A stretch of 64,000 nt of DNA, taken from contig CBDBBY010000001.1 in assembly GCA_965203215.1 (NCBI GenBank), forward strand, positions 3,162,001 through 3,226,000, written 5' to 3'. This stretch comes from CBDBBY01 sp965203215. GTDB taxonomy: Bacteria > Pseudomonadota > Alphaproteobacteria > Rhodobacterales > Rhodobacteraceae. Every line of letters begins with the position of its first letter. Within the stretch, counting starts at the first letter, position 1. Shown piece after piece: positions 61,966 through 64,000 of the stretch. Below the pieces are notes generated by a model. That model made no database searches and had not been told where the DNA came from. It worked only from the letters and a program-made list of their open reading frames with translations. The position numbers and the translations under genes are program-made.

Positions 61966-63591
61966 CTATATGTAGCGAACGTTTCCCTTTTCATAAACGG
62001 AATCGACGTCAAATAGACCTGCGTCTTCTACAATTGTCTCCTCGGACGGCATGACAGAATCTGGCTTTAACCGAGAAAAGGCGGACAAGATATGCTCCGC
62101 ATCACATCGGTCACCCGTATCCAAGGTATGGAACCGCATCGCTTTCCGGAGAAGAGGGTCGATGCTACTGTCGAAAACAGTCTTTCGGTAGTATTCCCTA
62201 GGTAAGCTTTTGGCATCGGGAGGTCCAGCAAGAAGCGCGACAAGTTCGTCTTCTTGGCTTTCCGACATGCGCTCTCTGAGCCCTTTGTACTCAGCGCGTA
62301 CCGCTTCTCCTTCGCCATTCTCCTCATAATAAGCCCGATGGAAAATAAAGGCATGGGGAAGGCTAAGCAACCGCTTGAACTCCCTACTGTCATGGCCATA
62401 AGCATGTGCAAAATACGATGGGCTGCCGCTGACGATACCACGAGTGGCCTGAAGCATAATTTGAAATGAGCGCAGAAAATAGCGGTTCCAGTTCTTTCCA
62501 ACATGCGAACGATCCTTCAGTGTCACCGGATGGTAGCGCATGGGAAAGGACCAAATGCGAATCTTCATCTCTTCGTTCAATGCAATGTTGATATTCATGC
62601 GTTCATAAAGATCTTCCGGTGTATCCATAAAGTTGTAGAGCATATAGTTCGAAAGTGAATTAATTTGATTGTCCGCAGCCATACGAACAGCCGTTTCGTA
62701 AACCTTGCGCATACCGATGTGATCGAAGGCGATACGAAGTGGGTCAATGCAGATTCTAGCCATTTCCCTCAGATACATGGGTGACTTAGCCAAAATGCGA
62801 GCGTCTACTCCTTGATTAAAGTCAACCCGTCGCTTGACAGGTCGCCTACCGGCCCGTGTAAGCGTCGCCCCCTTTTCGAAGCCAAGGTCGCGAATTTCAG
62901 CGATCACCTCACGATATCGAGCGGACGCCGCAACGTTATTGTCCATCAATACTAGATCTTTTTTCGGTCCGTGCGCGGCGGAAACGCCATGCACCAAGTT
63001 AAAAAGAGGTGGCATTTCTCGCTGCGGCCCCTCAAGCTTGGGGACCCCACAAAAAGCGCATTTGCGCACACAGCCACGCGAAGCGTAACCAAAATAGGCA
63101 TCGTTGACCGGATAGGTGTAGTCAATATCGTCGAGGATTTCGTAATCTGGGTTCAGTTCCTCAATCGGCGTTCCACATATGTCATCCGCTCCAAATTCGT
63201 AATTTTCGGCAGAAAGCTGAAGTGATTTGGCAGGCGACCCATCTAGAAGGCCCTTGATGAACCGCACACCTGCCCAGCGCGGCTCGCGCGTGAACTCTTC
63301 ATGCATAAGGGAAGCAGCGACCCCACCGACAAATACTCTTTCTGATTGATGGTGGGCAACCTGTATGGCAAGATCGATCGCAGCAGCAGTGCGCTTCCAC
63401 TCGAAACTGAACAGCGTCGTAACGTATACTCGATCCCACGGCACACCTAGCAACGCACTCACACTCCCCCCTTTCATAAATCTGACATAGTCGCCCCGTG
63501 ACTTGTGATAGGTCGCTAGCTTCATCAAACCGAGCGGCGGGTATTTGTTTGGGTAGGCTGGCTCCAGCAACAGTACGCGGTTAGGGGTCAC
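61966..63591 (-). CDS. Radical SAM protein of an unassigned operon
   Basis: This 541-aa protein has the [4Fe-4S] motif CVRKCAFC (C174, C178, C181) following YFGYASRG. The N-terminal ~120 residues (VLLLEPAYPNKYPPLGLMKL, then VYVTTLFSFEW and ERVFVGGVAASLM) look like the degenerate B12-binding-type Rossmann domain common in cobalamin-dependent radical SAM enzymes; the His ligand is not evident. Later landmarks are VDFNQGVDARIL and NYMLYNFMDTPEDLYERM. GTG at 63589-63591 starts two bases after the stop of the coiled-coil gene. The C-terminal ~200 residues are unassigned. Confidence 0.85.
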   Translation of the reverse strand: MTPNRVLLLEPAYPNKYPPLGLMKLATYHKSRGDYVRFMKGGSVSALLGVPWDRVYVTTLFSFEWKRTAAAIDLAIQVAHHQSERVFVGGVAASLMHEEFTREPRWAGVRFIKGLLDGSPAKSLQLSAENYEFGADDICGTPIEELNPDYEILDDIDYTYPVNDAYFGYASRGCVRKCAFCGVPKLEGPQREMPPLFNLVHGVSAAHGPKKDLVLMDNNVAASARYREVIAEIRDLGFEKGATLTRAGRRPVKRRVDFNQGVDARILAKSPMYLREMARICIDPLRIAFDHIGMRKVYETAVRMAADNQINSLSNYMLYNFMDTPEDLYERMNINIALNEEMKIRIWSFPMRYHPVTLKDRSHVGKNWNRYFLRSFQIMLQATRGIVSGSPSYFAHAYGHDSREFKRLLSLPHAFIFHRAYYEENGEGEAVRAEYKGLRERMSESQEDELVALLAGPPDAKSLPREYYRKTVFDSSIDPLLRKAMRFHTLDTGDRCDAEHILSAFSRLKPDSVMPSEETIVEDAGLFDVDSVYEKGNVRYI

Positions 63592-63593
63592 GG

Positions 63594-64000
63594 TCAGTTT
63601 CTTTGGCCGGGTTGCAACGCGACGTTGACCTTCTCAATGATCCTTCGGAACATCTCTTCATCAAGTTCGTCTTGTAGAATCTGGCGGACCTTGCGAAGCG
63701 CTCGGCGTGTCTCCCTGCTCAAATGCGCTTGCGCCTCATCAGCTTTTGTCGTCTTTACGTCAGTAACTCGTTCCGCTGCCTCTTCGAGTTCGCGTCTTGC
63801 CTTGCGTAATCTTTCCTTTTCTTCCTCTGGGCAGTTCCGCTTTCCCGCTCTTTGTTCAAGCTTCTCCGCCTCATCCCTGAGTTTCTGCGCCATTTTCCTC
63901 TGCTCGTCCGGCGACACAAAACCACGCTGGATAGCTTTGTCTGCACTTTTCCAACTCTTTTCAGCTCGTCTTTCCAGATTTTCAATGGACTTATTTCTTT
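63594..64000 (-). CDS. Coiled-coil protein, 5' part outside the window
   Basis: The frame stays open from the stop at 63594 to the end of the window, so the true start lies beyond 64000; a GTG at 63915-63917 is only an internal candidate. At least 135 residues are visible. They are almost entirely charged, helical and heptad-like (MAQKLRDEAEKLEQRAGKRN; EKERLRKARRELEEAAERV), ending in MFRRIIEKVNVALQPGQRN. It is encoded two bases upstream of the radical SAM gene. No known family is evident. Confidence 0.65.
   Translation of the reverse strand, partial: RNKSIENLERRAEKSWKSADKAIQRGFVSPDEQRKMAQKLRDEAEKLEQRAGKRNCPEEEKERLRKARRELEEAAERVTDVKTTKADEAQAHLSRETRRALRKVRQILQDELDEEMFRRIIEKVNVALQPGQRN

Overview
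The window looks like an IS-rich alphaproteobacterial chromosome. The evidence is gene content: a betaine-type ABC transporter next to ureohydrolases, a long PutA with a divergent Lrp-type regulator, a sulfite-reduction operon with the DUF2849 and DUF934 genes typical of Alphaproteobacteria, TRAP transporters and CaiB-type CoA-transferases. No rRNA, tRNA or CRISPR was seen. GC-rich metabolic blocks alternate with visibly AT-richer accessory blocks that carry defence or toxin genes and transposon debris.

Layout. 0.1-6.0 kb: quaternary-amine ABC transporter (binding protein, ATPase, permease) followed by two overlapping agmatinase-family ureohydrolases. 6.1-9.1 kb: IS6-type remnants and a lone HEPN-like protein. 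9.4-21.7 kb: housekeeping block with a CinA-like protein, Lrp regulator, PutA, HMG-CoA-lyase-like enzyme plus CoA-transferase, methionine aminopeptidase, and the cysG/DUF2849/cysI/DUF934 operon. 21.8-27.2 kb: accessory block with mobile mystery proteins A and B, an ISKra4-type remnant, a Clp-fold protease with a small partner gene, a RepA-like ATPase, and an AbiE locus with a dead toxin gene. 27.2-32.7 kb: TRAP transporter plus AtuA-like/DUF4387 operon with a divergent GntR regulator. 32.7-41.6 kb: accessory block with a Fic protein, two clusters of an unusual ~280-293 bp repeat, a multicopper oxidase, an intact IS5-type element inside an older one, and McrBC. 41.9-53.3 kb: one long operon with MaoC, CoA-transferase, a carbohydrate ABC transporter and a non-phosphorylative sugar-acid pathway (two enolase-superfamily dehydratases, mutarotase, RraA-type aldolase, lactonase). 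53.6-60.2 kb: an IetAS-type subtilase/ATPase anti-phage pair between two IS630 termini, then IS21, IS630 and HerA-like ATPase debris. 60.4-64.0 kb: an unassigned three-gene operon (coiled-coil protein, radical SAM enzyme, GHKL ATPase) that runs off the window.

Functionally, the metabolic blocks are catabolic and uptake modules for amines, proline, organic acids and sugars. The accessory blocks together look like a defence-island landscape (McrBC, IetAS, AbiE, two Fic proteins, HEPN-like protein, Clp-fold protease) that has been remodelled by IS elements. The strongest candidates for something undescribed are the GHKL/radical-SAM/coiled-coil operon and the repeat clusters built on TATGTTAAC palindromes.
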